Notes under the pieces: model-generated
What the model saw: the letters and a program-made list of their open reading frames with translations, nothing else
What the model was told of the DNA's origin: nothing
Database searches by the model: none
Program-made: the position numbers and the translations under genes
Part shown: one piece after another, positions 42,636 through 50,906 of the stretch
How the letters are laid out: each line of letters opens with the position of its first letter
Numbering within the stretch: position 1 is the stretch's first letter
NCBI GenBank assembly: GCA_045535305.1
Contig: JAZSLJ010000006.1
Location: 62,001-126,000 of the forward strand
Reading direction: 5' to 3'
DNA: 64,000 nt
Source of the DNA: UBA1081 sp045535305
GTDB taxonomy: Bacteria; Bacillota; Clostridia; Oscillospirales; Acutalibacteraceae

Positions 42636-43670
42636 ATGAAAATTGCTTTTTTTGATGCAAAACCTTATGATAACCCGTCATTTGATAAATACGGCAAAGA
42701 AAAAGGTGTTGTTTTTAAATATTTTGAAACTAAACTGAATGAAGATACGGTAGAATTGGCACACGGCTACGACGGCGTCTGTGTTTTTGTTAACGATACT
42801 GTAAACAGTACGGTTATTGACCGCTTATGCGAAATGGGTGTAAATATGATAGCTCTTCGTTGTGCCGGATTTAATAATGTTGATATGAAATACGCATTCG
42901 GAAGAATACATGTTTTTCGTGTGCCTGCCTATTCGCCTTATGCGGTTGCCGAGCATACAATGGCTTTATTGTTAACTTCAATACGCCGGATTCACAAAGC
43001 GTATATACGATCAAGAGATTTCAATTTCAGCCTTTCCGGTATGACAGGCTTTGATTTACACGGTAAAACTGTTGGAGTTGTCGGAACGGGACGAATAGGT
43101 CAGGTTTTTATAAATATCTGCCGTGGGTTCGGAATGAAAGTGCTTGCATACGATAAGTTTCCTGTATCTGACCTTGATAACGGTGATACTGTGAGATATG
43201 TATCGTTGGATGAGCTGTTTGCTGCAAGTGATATTATATCACTTCATTGTCCTCTTACAGATGAAACACACCACATAATAGATACACTTGCTCTTGAAAA
43301 ATGTAAACGAGGAGTTGTTATCCTCAATACATCAAGAGGTGCGCTTGTTGATGCTGAGGCACTTCTTGCAGGCATAAAATCACGTAAAGTGGGCGCCGCT
43401 TGTCTTGATGTTTATGAGGAAGAATCCGATTTGTTCTTTGAGGATAATTCAGGTCATATTCTTGAGGACGATATTCTTGCCCGTCTTATCTCAATGCCGA
43501 ATGTAATAGTTACTTCGCATCAGGCATTTCTTACGGAAGAAGCGTTGGAGAATATTGCTGAAACAACGGTCAACAATCTTGTTTCTTTTTCTGAAACAAA
43601 TCAATGCCCCAATGAACTTTGTTATCGTTGCACAGGTGCAGAAGATTGCAAAACAGGAAAATGTTTTTAA
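42636..43670 (+). CDS. D-2-hydroxyacid dehydrogenase (D-lactate dehydrogenase-like)
   Basis: This 344-residue NAD-dependent enzyme follows the D-LDH plan: the NAD loop VGVVGTGRIGQVF, LHCPLTDETHHIID, the Arg-containing ILNTSRGALVDAEALL and the catalytic His region NVIVTSHQAFLTEEAL. It would interconvert pyruvate and D-lactate or a similar pair. The C-terminus is unusual: the last 22 residues hold five Cys (QCPNELCYRCTGAEDCKTGKCF), suggesting a metal or redox site. AAGGAGG precedes ATG 42636. It opens an operon with a ferredoxin, a flavodiiron protein and rubredoxin, so an electron-supply role is conceivable. Confidence 0.88.
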   Translation: MKIAFFDAKPYDNPSFDKYGKEKGVVFKYFETKLNEDTVELAHGYDGVCVFVNDTVNSTVIDRLCEMGVNMIALRCAGFNNVDMKYAFGRIHVFRVPAYSPYAVAEHTMALLLTSIRRIHKAYIRSRDFNFSLSGMTGFDLHGKTVGVVGTGRIGQVFINICRGFGMKVLAYDKFPVSDLDNGDTVRYVSLDELFAASDIISLHCPLTDETHHIIDTLALEKCKRGVVILNTSRGALVDAEALLAGIKSRKVGAACLDVYEEESDLFFEDNSGHILEDDILARLISMPNVIVTSHQAFLTEEALENIAETTVNNLVSFSETNQCPNELCYRCTGAEDCKTGKCF

Positions 43671-43694
43671 ATTTAATAACGGCAGGATGGTATT

Positions 43695-44393
43695 ATGATT
43701 AGAAAAATTATAAAAATAGATAAAGAAAAGTGTGACGGCTGCGGTGCTTGTGCCGCCGCCTGCCACGAGGGTGCGATAGAAATGATTGACGGCAAGGCAA
43801 AGCTCACCCGTGAAGATTATTGCGACGGTCTTGGTGATTGTCTGCCTGCTTGCCCCACAGATGCAATTACTTTTGAGGAGCGTGAAGCACCGGCATACGA
43901 TGAGGATGCTGTTCGTAAGGCTAAAATGAAAAATTCCGGAGCTAAACTGCCTTGCGGCTGTCCCGGAACGCAGTCCAAAACAATTAAGCGTGAAGCATCA
44001 GCACAGGTTGTAAAGACTGCTGCGGTAAGTCAGCTTTCACAATGGCCTTGCCAGATAAAGCTTGTGCCTGTGAATGCTCCCTATTTTGAAAACGCAAATC
44101 TGCTTGTAGCCGCAGATTGTACAGCTTATGCATACGGAAACTTCCATAACGAATTTATCCGCAACCATATAACGCTTATCGGCTGTCCTAAACTTGACGA
44201 GGGCGATTATTCCGAAAAGCTTACACAGATAATTGCTAATAATAACATAAAAAGTGTCAAAATTGTGCGTATGGAAGTTCCTTGCTGTGCAGGTATTGAA
44301 AACGCTGTAAAAAGAGCGTTGCAGACAAGCGGAAAATTTATTCCTTGGCAGGTTGTAACAATATCAACAGACGGAAAAATTCTTGAACAGTAA
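43695..44393 (+). CDS. 4Fe-4S ferredoxin-type protein with C-terminal domain
   Basis: The 232-residue protein has an N-terminal ferredoxin domain. Cluster 1 is complete (CDGCGACAAACHEGAI). Cluster 2 (CDGLGDCLPACPTDAI) lacks the usual second Cys, having Leu there. A CGCPG motif follows, then a ~130-residue domain with further Cys (AADCTAYAYG, IGCPKLD, EVPCCAGIENAV). It probably carries electrons in the cytosol between an oxidoreductase and the neighbouring flavodiiron/rubredoxin pair. The exact donor is not known. Confidence 0.82.
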   Translation: MIRKIIKIDKEKCDGCGACAAACHEGAIEMIDGKAKLTREDYCDGLGDCLPACPTDAITFEEREAPAYDEDAVRKAKMKNSGAKLPCGCPGTQSKTIKREASAQVVKTAAVSQLSQWPCQIKLVPVNAPYFENANLLVAADCTAYAYGNFHNEFIRNHITLIGCPKLDEGDYSEKLTQIIANNNIKSVKIVRMEVPCCAGIENAVKRALQTSGKFIPWQVVTISTDGKILEQ

Positions 44394-44409
44394 TTTGGAG
44401 GATTAAATA

Positions 44410-45561
44410 ATGTTTATTACAGAGGATGTAAAGTATATCGGTGTTAACGACAGAGAAATAGATTTATTTGAAGGACAGTATATTGTACCCAATGGAATGT
44501 CATATAATTCATATGCAATAATTGATGACAAGATTGCAATTATTGATACAGTTGATGCGGCTTTCGGGGATGAGTGGCTTGATAATATAAAAAATGTAAC
44601 AGTCAACAGACAGCCCGATTATCTTATAATTCATCATATGGAGCCTGACCATTCCGCAAATATTGCAAACTTTGTAAATATATATCCGCAGGCAAAAATA
44701 GTTGCATCTGCAAAGGCTTTTGTAATGATGAAAAACTTTTTCGGCACAGATTTTGCAGATAAGCAGATTATTGTAGGCGAGGGTGATACACTTTCTCTCG
44801 GCAAACATAATCTTACCTTTATTACAGCACCTATGGTGCATTGGCCTGAGGTTATAGTATCATATGACAGTACGGATAAAATATTGTTTTCGGCTGACGG
44901 CTTCGGTAAATTCGGCGCACTTGATGCAGATGAAGAATGGGCGTGTGAAGCAAGAAGATATTATATAGGTATCGTAGGTAAGTACGGTGGACAGGTTCAG
45001 AAGCTTCTTGAAAAGGCGGCAAAGCTCGATATTCAGATTATTTGTCCTCTTCACGGCCCTGTGCTTAAAGAAAATCTCGATTATTACATTAACCTTTACA
45101 ATATTTGGTCAAGCTATCAGCCGGAGGAAAACGGCGTAGTTATTGCATATACGTCAATTTACGGCAATACTAAAAAAGCAGTTATGCTTCTTGCTGAAAA
45201 ATTAAAACAGAAAGGCTGTCCTAAAGTTGTTGTAAATGACCTTGCACGTTGTGATATTGCAGAAGCTGTTGAGGATGCATTCAGATACAGCAAACTTGTT
45301 CTTGCAACCACAACCTATAACGGTGATATTTTCCCCTTTATGCGTGAGTTTATCAATCATCTTACCGAGCGCAATTACAGTAACCGTAAGGTGGGGCTTG
45401 TTGAAAACGGAAGTTGGACACCTCTTGCGGCAAAGGTTATGAGAGGAATGCTTGAAAAAAGCAAAAATATTACTTTGACTGACACTACTGTTAAAATTCT
45501 TTCAGCATTGAATGAAGAAAGCAAAAATCAGCTTGACGCTCTTGCTGATGAGCTTTTGTAA
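44410..45561 (+). CDS. fprA: FprA-type flavodiiron protein (O2/NO reductase)
   Basis: This 383-residue A-type flavoprotein has an N-terminal metallo-beta-lactamase domain with the di-iron motif H76-x-E78-x-D80-H81 (HMEPDHSAN), further ligands around MVHWPE and the ADGFGKFG and CPLHGPVL segments, then a flavodoxin domain from about 245 (VVIAYTSIYGNTKKA). Such enzymes reduce O2 to water, or NO to N2O, with electrons from rubredoxin. The rubredoxin gene is the next one, and a ferredoxin precedes it, so this is an oxygen-defence unit of an anaerobe. GGAGG is near the ATG. Confidence 0.94.
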   Translation: MFITEDVKYIGVNDREIDLFEGQYIVPNGMSYNSYAIIDDKIAIIDTVDAAFGDEWLDNIKNVTVNRQPDYLIIHHMEPDHSANIANFVNIYPQAKIVASAKAFVMMKNFFGTDFADKQIIVGEGDTLSLGKHNLTFITAPMVHWPEVIVSYDSTDKILFSADGFGKFGALDADEEWACEARRYYIGIVGKYGGQVQKLLEKAAKLDIQIICPLHGPVLKENLDYYINLYNIWSSYQPEENGVVIAYTSIYGNTKKAVMLLAEKLKQKGCPKVVVNDLARCDIAEAVEDAFRYSKLVLATTTYNGDIFPFMREFINHLTERNYSNRKVGLVENGSWTPLAAKVMRGMLEKSKNITLTDTTVKILSALNEESKNQLDALADELL

Positions 45562-45580
45562 AATATTGTAAGGAGATATT

Positions 45581-45745
45581 TTGAACAGTATGAAATATGT
45601 ATGTGATGTGTGCGGCTGGATTTATGATGAAGATGAAGGCGCACCCGATATGGGTATTGCACCAGGAACAAAATTTGATGATTTGCCCGAAGATTTTGAA
45701 TGTCCGCTTTGTTTTGTCGGCAAAGACAGCTTCAGTGAAGAATAA
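45581..45745 (+). CDS. Rubredoxin
   Basis: This small protein reads MKYVCDVCGWIYDEDEGAPD then MGIAPGTKFDDLPEDFECPL and CFVGKDSFSEE. The two CxxC pairs (CDVC, CPLC) bind one iron. The first aromatic core (GWIYDEDEG) is normal; the second knuckle reads CPLCFVGK, with Phe where Gly is usual. AAGGAG at 45570-45575 favours the TTG start at 45581 (54 residues); ATG 45590 (51 residues) gives a 14-nt spacing. It is the likely electron donor of the flavodiiron protein encoded 19 bp upstream. Confidence 0.93.
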   Translation: MNSMKYVCDVCGWIYDEDEGAPDMGIAPGTKFDDLPEDFECPLCFVGKDSFSEE

Positions 45746-45746
45746 C

Positions 45747-45776
45747 AAAAAAGGTTCCGAAAGGAACCTTTTTTCT
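45747..45776. terminator. Bidirectional terminator between rubredoxin and metH
   Basis: AAAAAAGGTTCC and GGAACCTTTTTT form a perfect 12-bp stem on a GAAA tetraloop. It ends both convergent operons. Confidence 0.95.
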
Positions 45777-48176
45777 TTAGCAACCGCTTATAATTTCTTC
45801 TACATATCTTACCGCTTCCATAGCATCCTTGCAGTATTTGTCTGCACCTATTTTTTTGGCGTATTCTTTATTGAGCACAGCTCCGCCTACAACGGTTTTG
45901 CACCAAGGTGCTTTTTCTTTCAGTATTCTTATTGTTTCTTCCATAGCGGGTACGGTGGTTGTCATAAGAGCGCTCAATCCTACAAGGGGAGCGTGCTGTT
46001 TTATTGCCTCATCAACAATCACTTCAGGTGGTACATCTTTGCCTAAATCTGTTACATCAAAGCCGTAATTCTCCAAAAGTAGCTTGACTATGTTTTTGCC
46101 AATGTCGTGAATATCACCGTGAACGGTTGCTATTATAAATTTACCTTTGTTTGCGGATTTTGAGCTTGTTGAGAGCTGAGCTTTTATTATTTCAAAAGCA
46201 CTTTTTGCCGCCTCTGCACTCATAAGAAGCTGTGGCAGATAAACGGTTTTGTTTTCAAATCCTTTGCCAACAATGTCAAGAGCAGGTATAATCTCGTTCT
46301 GTACAATATCAAGGGGTTGTGTTGAGCAGAGTAAATCTTTTGTGATTTCGCCCGCCTGTTCTTTAAGACATTTTACAATCGCATTCTGTAATGCGGATTT
46401 CATGTCGGTTGATGATGCGGGTTTTGAGCTTTGTGTCGGAGTGTTTGTAATAAAACTGTCAGCGCAATTGATATAGTCTGTGCAGTTTTCGTCAAATCCT
46501 CTCAATGCTCTGTATGTGTAATATGTTTTCATCATATCGGCAGAGTAGGGGTTCATAATTGCCGCAGATAAGCCGTTTTCAAGAGCCAATGCAAAGAATG
46601 TACCGTTTATTGCATCTCTGTTAGGCAGACCGAATGAAATATTTGATACGCCTAACGATGTATGGCATCCCAAATCATTTTTAATTGATTTCATAGCATC
46701 AAGTGTAACACTTGCCGCATTGTTGTCTGCACTTATTGTCATAGCAAGAGTGTCAAAAACAATGTCTTTTTTACTTATGCCGTATTCATCGGCTGTTTTT
46801 ATAATCTTTTTTGCAATAGCAACTCTTTCCTCGGCAGTTGATGGAATGCCGTTTTCGTCGAGTGTGAGAGCAACCACAACACCGCCGTATTTTTTTACAA
46901 GCGGGAATATGGCTTTCATGCTTTCCTCTTTACCGTTGACGGAATTTATCATAGCTTTACCGTTGTAACGGCGCAAAGCCGCTTCCATAGCCAAAAAATC
47001 TGCAGTATCAATCTGTAACGGCAGGTTAATGATTGCCTGTAATTCGCAAACACAGTCAACAAGCATCTTTTTTTCGTCAATATCGGGAAGTCCCACATTT
47101 ACATCAAGAATGTGAACACCTTTTTCCTGTTGTGCAAGACCTTCGTTGAGAATGTAGTCAATATCGTTTTCAATAAGAGCCTGTTTGAATCGTTTTTTGC
47201 CTGTGGGATTAATCCTCTCACCGATAAGAATGGGAGAACTGTCGAATTTTACGGTGTGAATGTATGATGATACAACAGTATCGTTTTTGTATGTGATTGC
47301 TACAGGTTTGATATTTTTAATTTTTTCTGTAAGATTTATAATGTGTTCGGGCGTAGTACCGCAGCAACCGCCTGCAAGACGCACTCCTTTTTTTACAAGC
47401 GATGCAATTTCTTCGGCAAATTCTGCGGGAGTAACATCAAAAACAGTTTCTCCGTTAATTGTTTTCGGCAATCCCGCATTTGGTTTTAATATAACGGGAA
47501 CAGATGCACATTCAAGCAGACGCTCAACAACGGGAATAAGCTGTTTCGGGCCTAATGAACAGTTTGCACCTATTGCATCAGCACCCATTCCCTCAAGCAT
47601 GGCAACCATAGCTTCGGGTGATGCCCCTGTCATAAGCTTGCCGTCTTCACCGTAAGCATTTGATACGATTACGGGCAGATTGCTGTTTTCCTTTGCCGCA
47701 AGAAGAGCCGCTTTTGTTTCGTAGCTGTCGTTCATGGTTTCAATCATGATAAGGTCAACGCCGTATTTTACGCCTAATTTTACCGTTTCGGCAAAAAGTG
47801 CAACAGCATCTTCAAAATCAAAATCGCCGTAGGGTTTAAGGAGCTTTCCCGACGGGCCTATATCAAGAGCTATAAATTTTTCGCCGTCGTTGATGCTTTC
47901 GTTACGCGCATTTTTTGCATTATTTACTGCATGGCAAATAATATCATCCAGCTGTGAATGTGAAAAATTAAGAATATTTGCACCGAAAGTATTTGTGTTT
48001 ACAACATTACTGCCCGCATCAAAATATGCTTTGTGAATATCCTTTATAATATCCGGATGTGATATGTTCCATGTTTCGGGTTTTTCACCGGGTTTAAGCC
48101 CCATTGATTGGAGAATTGTGCCCATACCGCCGTCAAGGCAAACTATGTTGTTTTTTAAATATTCTTTAAAATTCAT
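45777..48176 (-). CDS. metH: Cobalamin-dependent methionine synthase without reactivation domain
   Basis: This protein transfers the methyl group of 5-methyl-THF to homocysteine via cobalamin. At 799 residues it has three of the four MetH domains: homocysteine-binding (CLDGGMGTILQSMG, zinc Cys in GANCSLGP and AGGCCGTTPEHI), pterin-binding (ILIGERINPTGKKRFKQA), and the B12 cap plus Rossmann domain with the lower-ligand motif GDIHDIGKNIVKLLLENYGF and GLSALMTTTV. The SAM-dependent reactivation domain (~330 residues in E. coli MetH) is missing and is supplied by the gene just upstream, whose end overlaps this start by 11 bp. Confidence 0.96.
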   Translation of the reverse strand: MNFKEYLKNNIVCLDGGMGTILQSMGLKPGEKPETWNISHPDIIKDIHKAYFDAGSNVVNTNTFGANILNFSHSQLDDIICHAVNNAKNARNESINDGEKFIALDIGPSGKLLKPYGDFDFEDAVALFAETVKLGVKYGVDLIMIETMNDSYETKAALLAAKENSNLPVIVSNAYGEDGKLMTGASPEAMVAMLEGMGADAIGANCSLGPKQLIPVVERLLECASVPVILKPNAGLPKTINGETVFDVTPAEFAEEIASLVKKGVRLAGGCCGTTPEHIINLTEKIKNIKPVAITYKNDTVVSSYIHTVKFDSSPILIGERINPTGKKRFKQALIENDIDYILNEGLAQQEKGVHILDVNVGLPDIDEKKMLVDCVCELQAIINLPLQIDTADFLAMEAALRRYNGKAMINSVNGKEESMKAIFPLVKKYGGVVVALTLDENGIPSTAEERVAIAKKIIKTADEYGISKKDIVFDTLAMTISADNNAASVTLDAMKSIKNDLGCHTSLGVSNISFGLPNRDAINGTFFALALENGLSAAIMNPYSADMMKTYYTYRALRGFDENCTDYINCADSFITNTPTQSSKPASSTDMKSALQNAIVKCLKEQAGEITKDLLCSTQPLDIVQNEIIPALDIVGKGFENKTVYLPQLLMSAEAAKSAFEIIKAQLSTSSKSANKGKFIIATVHGDIHDIGKNIVKLLLENYGFDVTDLGKDVPPEVIVDEAIKQHAPLVGLSALMTTTVPAMEETIRILKEKAPWCKTVVGGAVLNKEYAKKIGADKYCKDAMEAVRYVEEIISGC

Positions 48177-48774
48177 GTGTTCGCTCCTGTTTTTTTATTC
48201 CTATAATTGCCGTAACCGATTTTGTAGGGGACATAACCATACTGTCATTAAGAGTAAGACCTATCTGACGTGGGCAATCCAAAACTGCAAATATTTCCTT
48301 TTGCAATTCAATGGGCAAATCCCCGTATCCGGGGCTGAATCTCGGCTTTAAACTGAATTTTTCCGAAATCTCTTTGCAGAAAATGTCGCAAAGAGCTTCA
48401 ATTCTTTCTGCACCGATTGCTTGCATAATTACAGCTTTTGAGGGGGATATTCTTGAGTATTTTTGTATAAGCCTGTCGATTTCTATGCCTATGGTTGCGG
48501 CAAAAAGAATTATTCTGTCGCAATCTGCAAGGTTTTTTGCAAGGGATGTTGATTTAACATTTGCAAATCCTAAATTTATGTATTCATTTTCTGCCTGAAT
48601 ATCAAATATTCTGTAACAAACTTTGCAGGATATGCCTTTTGAGGCTTGATGTGTTAATTCGTTGACAATGGCAATAAATTCGGAATCTGCATCTTTACAG
48701 CCGCAGTAACGCAGAATTTCATTTGTGTCAACAGGCGGCTGTTCATATATTTTTTTATAAATAATATTTGTCAT
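48166..48774 (-). CDS. Detached methionine-synthase activation-domain protein
   Basis: This 202-residue protein corresponds to a trimmed C-terminal activation domain of MetH. It has RFSPGYGDLPIELQKEIFAVLD, the hallmark of the SAM-binding reactivation fold, and the family ending SMVMSPTKSVTAIIGI. It should re-methylate oxidised cob(II)alamin on MetH with SAM and an electron donor. It overlaps metF by 4 bp (ATGA) and metH by 11 bp, so the three proteins are made together. Split activation domains are known in several anaerobes. Confidence 0.88.
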   Translation of the reverse strand: MTNIIYKKIYEQPPVDTNEILRYCGCKDADSEFIAIVNELTHQASKGISCKVCYRIFDIQAENEYINLGFANVKSTSLAKNLADCDRIILFAATIGIEIDRLIQKYSRISPSKAVIMQAIGAERIEALCDIFCKEISEKFSLKPRFSPGYGDLPIELQKEIFAVLDCPRQIGLTLNDSMVMSPTKSVTAIIGIKKQERTHEF

Positions 48775-49649
48775 TTTCCTAAGATGTCAGATAAATTTGA
48801 CTGTATCGTGCGTGCAACGTGAGGTTTGTTCATTGAGTAAATGTGAACGTTTGTGATTCCGTTGGCATAAAGGTCAATTATTTGATCTGTTGCGTATGCA
48901 ATACCTGCCTGCATCATGGCTTCGGGGTCAGAACCAAATTTATCCACAAGACTTTTGAATCTTTGCGGCATAAACGAGCCTGAAAGATTTATTGCTCTTG
49001 CAACCTGATTTGCATTTGTAATAGGCATAACACCGGGAATGACAGGTACGGTTATGCCTGCCTCACGGATTTTGTAAAGAAAATTATAAAAAAGATTGTT
49101 GTCAAAAAACATCTGCGTCGTTAAGAAATCGCATCCTGCGTCAACCTTTTCTTTAAGTCTTTTTATATCATCTTTCTGATTTGCACTTTCGGGGTGAATT
49201 TCAGGATAACAGGCACCGCCGATGCAAAAATCATAACCGCTGTTTTTTATATCTTCAATGAGCTCAACAGCATATTTGTAATCCCAATGTGAACGGTCAG
49301 CATCCTCAAGACCTTTGGGAATATCACCGCGCAGAGCCATAATATTTGAAACTCCTGCAGAATGTATTGCTTCAATCCGTTCTTTAACGGTTTCCTTGCT
49401 TGATGAAACACAGGTAAGATGTGCAAGTGTAGGAACGCCGTACTGCTCGTTGATATTTTTTGCAATATCAAGGGTGTATTTGCTTGTGCCACCGCCTGCA
49501 CCGTATGTAACACTCATAAAAAGAGGAGTAAGCTTTGCAATTTCCTGAGTTGCGTTTTTCACACTTTCAAAGTTTGTTTCCGTTTTGGGCGGAAATACCT
49601 CGAAAGATACGGACAATTTTTCATTTTTTATTAATTCTGAAATTTTCAT
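48771..49649 (-). CDS. metF: Methylenetetrahydrofolate reductase
   Basis: This flavin-dependent TIM-barrel enzyme makes 5-methyl-THF for MetH; 292 residues from MKISELIKNE. Motifs are VSFEVFPPKTETNFESV, MSVTYGAGGGTSKYTLDIA, LTCVSSSKETVKERIEAI, MALRGDIPKG, GCDFLTTQMFFDN and PVIPGVMPITNANQV. I chose ATG 49649 by family length; a farther GTG would add 18 residues unlike the family. It is joined by an ATGA overlap to the activation-domain gene. Confidence 0.94.
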   Translation of the reverse strand: MKISELIKNEKLSVSFEVFPPKTETNFESVKNATQEIAKLTPLFMSVTYGAGGGTSKYTLDIAKNINEQYGVPTLAHLTCVSSSKETVKERIEAIHSAGVSNIMALRGDIPKGLEDADRSHWDYKYAVELIEDIKNSGYDFCIGGACYPEIHPESANQKDDIKRLKEKVDAGCDFLTTQMFFDNNLFYNFLYKIREAGITVPVIPGVMPITNANQVARAINLSGSFMPQRFKSLVDKFGSDPEAMMQAGIAYATDQIIDLYANGITNVHIYSMNKPHVARTIQSNLSDILGK

Positions 49650-49683
49650 TTTTTTCAAGACCTTTTCATAAATAAAAAATATA

Positions 49684-50196
49684 TCAACGGGTAAATTTTT
49701 CACTTTGATTTATAACGGCAATAATCGGGCATATAAGCACACCGCAACAGAAATTACTCACCCCATGGATTAAATCGTAGGGCAGACCTGAAACAATCCA
49801 GGTAATTGTTGCATCAAAATTCAATCCGTATATCAAAGCCTGTGCGGGGGCATAGAGTATGCCGTACAGCAAACCGTGCAGACCGCATACTGTCATATAT
49901 ACAAACGGACGTATTTTCTTTGGCATATTCCGAGGTAACAGCATAACTGCTGCCCAGAGAATTGTCCATATGTATAAATAGGGAATCCACCATGTTGCAA
50001 AGCCTGCAAACAGACCGTTGAGCAATACATATATATAAATGGGATAGAGAGCCTTTTTTCGGTATACAACGGTTGTCGCAATAATAAATACGCCTAAAAG
50101 ATGTATATTCGGTAACAGCTCCATTACAATTTTTGAAGCAAACATCAATGCTCCGAGCATACCGAAAACAGCTATTTCTTTAATTTTTGTTTTCAA
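49684..50196 (-). CDS. ECF-transporter S-component-like membrane protein (candidate cobalamin carrier)
   Basis: This 170-residue protein has five or six hydrophobic helices and the look of an energy-coupling-factor substrate subunit: KEIAVFGMLGALMFASKIVM at the N-terminus with the small-residue pattern used to dock the EcfT subunit, and a Trp-rich central part (FATWWIPYLYIWTILWAAV). It follows a DUF4430 lipoprotein under a cobalamin riboswitch, a recurring arrangement for cobamide uptake, so cobalamin is the likely substrate. The EcfA/EcfT module is not in the window and must be shared. It starts 2 bp after the lipoprotein gene. Confidence 0.78.
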   Translation of the reverse strand: MKTKIKEIAVFGMLGALMFASKIVMELLPNIHLLGVFIIATTVVYRKKALYPIYIYVLLNGLFAGFATWWIPYLYIWTILWAAVMLLPRNMPKKIRPFVYMTVCGLHGLLYGILYAPAQALIYGLNFDATITWIVSGLPYDLIHGVSNFCCGVLICPIIAVINQSEKFTR

Positions 50197-50198
50197 TG

Positions 50199-50642
50199 TT
50201 ATTCAGCCTTAAAGGAGTATTTTGCACCGTCTGTTATTTCTGTTTTATCTACGCCTGAGGATGCATATTCTCCGTTTACATAAAACGCCCAATATTTGCC
50301 GTCTTTATCGTAATTGACGGTAACACCGTTTACTGTTTTTACATACAAGCCGTAGGCACCCTCAACACCGGCAATAAGTTTAAGCTCAATAAGTGCATCA
50401 CCGACTGTTGTTTTGTCAGTGTGAATTTCAAATACTGATTCAACACCTTCAACATCAGTTACGGTAAAAGTGAATGACGTTTTTCCTTCACCGAGAACAG
50501 TTACCGTGGAATCTGCTGTTGATGTTTCGGTGTCGGGTTTGTTTGTGTCCTGACAACCTGTTGTAAAAAGTGCCATAGCCGCAATAAGCACGATACAAAG
50601 GATGACGGACAGAATTTTTTTTAAATCTGTCTTTTTTTGCAT
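50199..50642 (-). CDS. DUF4430 lipoprotein, candidate cobamide-binding
   Basis: The 147-residue product has a lipoprotein signal (VILCIVLIAAMALFTTGC) and a DUF4430-type domain related to the C-terminal domain of transcobalamin/intrinsic factor (VGDALIELKLIAGVEGAYGL, GVTVNYDKDGKYWAFYVNGE, GVDKTEITDGAKYSFKAE). Such proteins are placed with ECF S-components, probably capturing the ligand outside the membrane. ATG 50642 is used, 10 nt after GGAG; the TTG 9 bp upstream is less suitable. It is the first gene behind the cobalamin riboswitch. Confidence 0.83.
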   Translation of the reverse strand: MQKKTDLKKILSVILCIVLIAAMALFTTGCQDTNKPDTETSTADSTVTVLGEGKTSFTFTVTDVEGVESVFEIHTDKTTVGDALIELKLIAGVEGAYGLYVKTVNGVTVNYDKDGKYWAFYVNGEYASSGVDKTEITDGAKYSFKAE

Positions 50643-50873
50643 AGTATGCAATCTCCTTTAAAAATATATTTCCTCATAAACCGGCACTCGCAGTTGTATG
50701 TTTGAGGTTTTTTACTACAGAAAATATTTCGACTTGATGCATCATTTTTCACCTTCTCGGTTTTATCCAATGGCTTGTCCCCGATTTGCGGCATCGGGCA
50801 GAAAAATGATATTAACGCATCTTACGGCGACGGGCTCGTACAGGATTTGCACCTGTTTCCTTTCTGTAATAAA
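50643..50873 (-). promoter_or_regulatory. Cobalamin riboswitch
   Basis: On the minus strand the aptamer is bounded by a P1 helix pairing TTTATTACAGAAA (50873-50861) with TTTCTGTAGTAAA (50723-50711), 13 bp with one G-U. Inside are GGAAACAGGTGCAAATCCTG, ACGAGCCCGTCGCCGT, CGAGAAGGTGAAAAATGATG and CAAGTCGAAA, matching the conserved core of the B12 element. Downstream (50710-50660) a hairpin built on CCTCA/TGAGG lies before the AAAGGAGA ribosome site of the DUF4430 gene, where the L5-L13 kissing-loop switch would act on translation. No strong U-run is present, so translational control is more likely than termination. Confidence 0.92.
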
Positions 50874-50877
50874 CTAT

Positions 50878-50906
50878 ATTTTATCATAATATGCTTAAAT
50901 TTTCAA
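50878..50906 (-). promoter_or_regulatory. Promoter of the cobalamin riboswitch operon
   Basis: On the minus strand TTGAAA (50906-50901), 17 bp, TAAAAT (50883-50878) with an upstream TGA giving an extended -10. It lies inside and at the end of the upstream HAD gene. Confidence 0.75.

Noticed and set aside
45570..45600. ATG 45590 as the rubredoxin start
   Set aside because: It would leave 14 nt from AAGGAG; TTG at 45581 fits the ribosome site better. The ATG remains possible.
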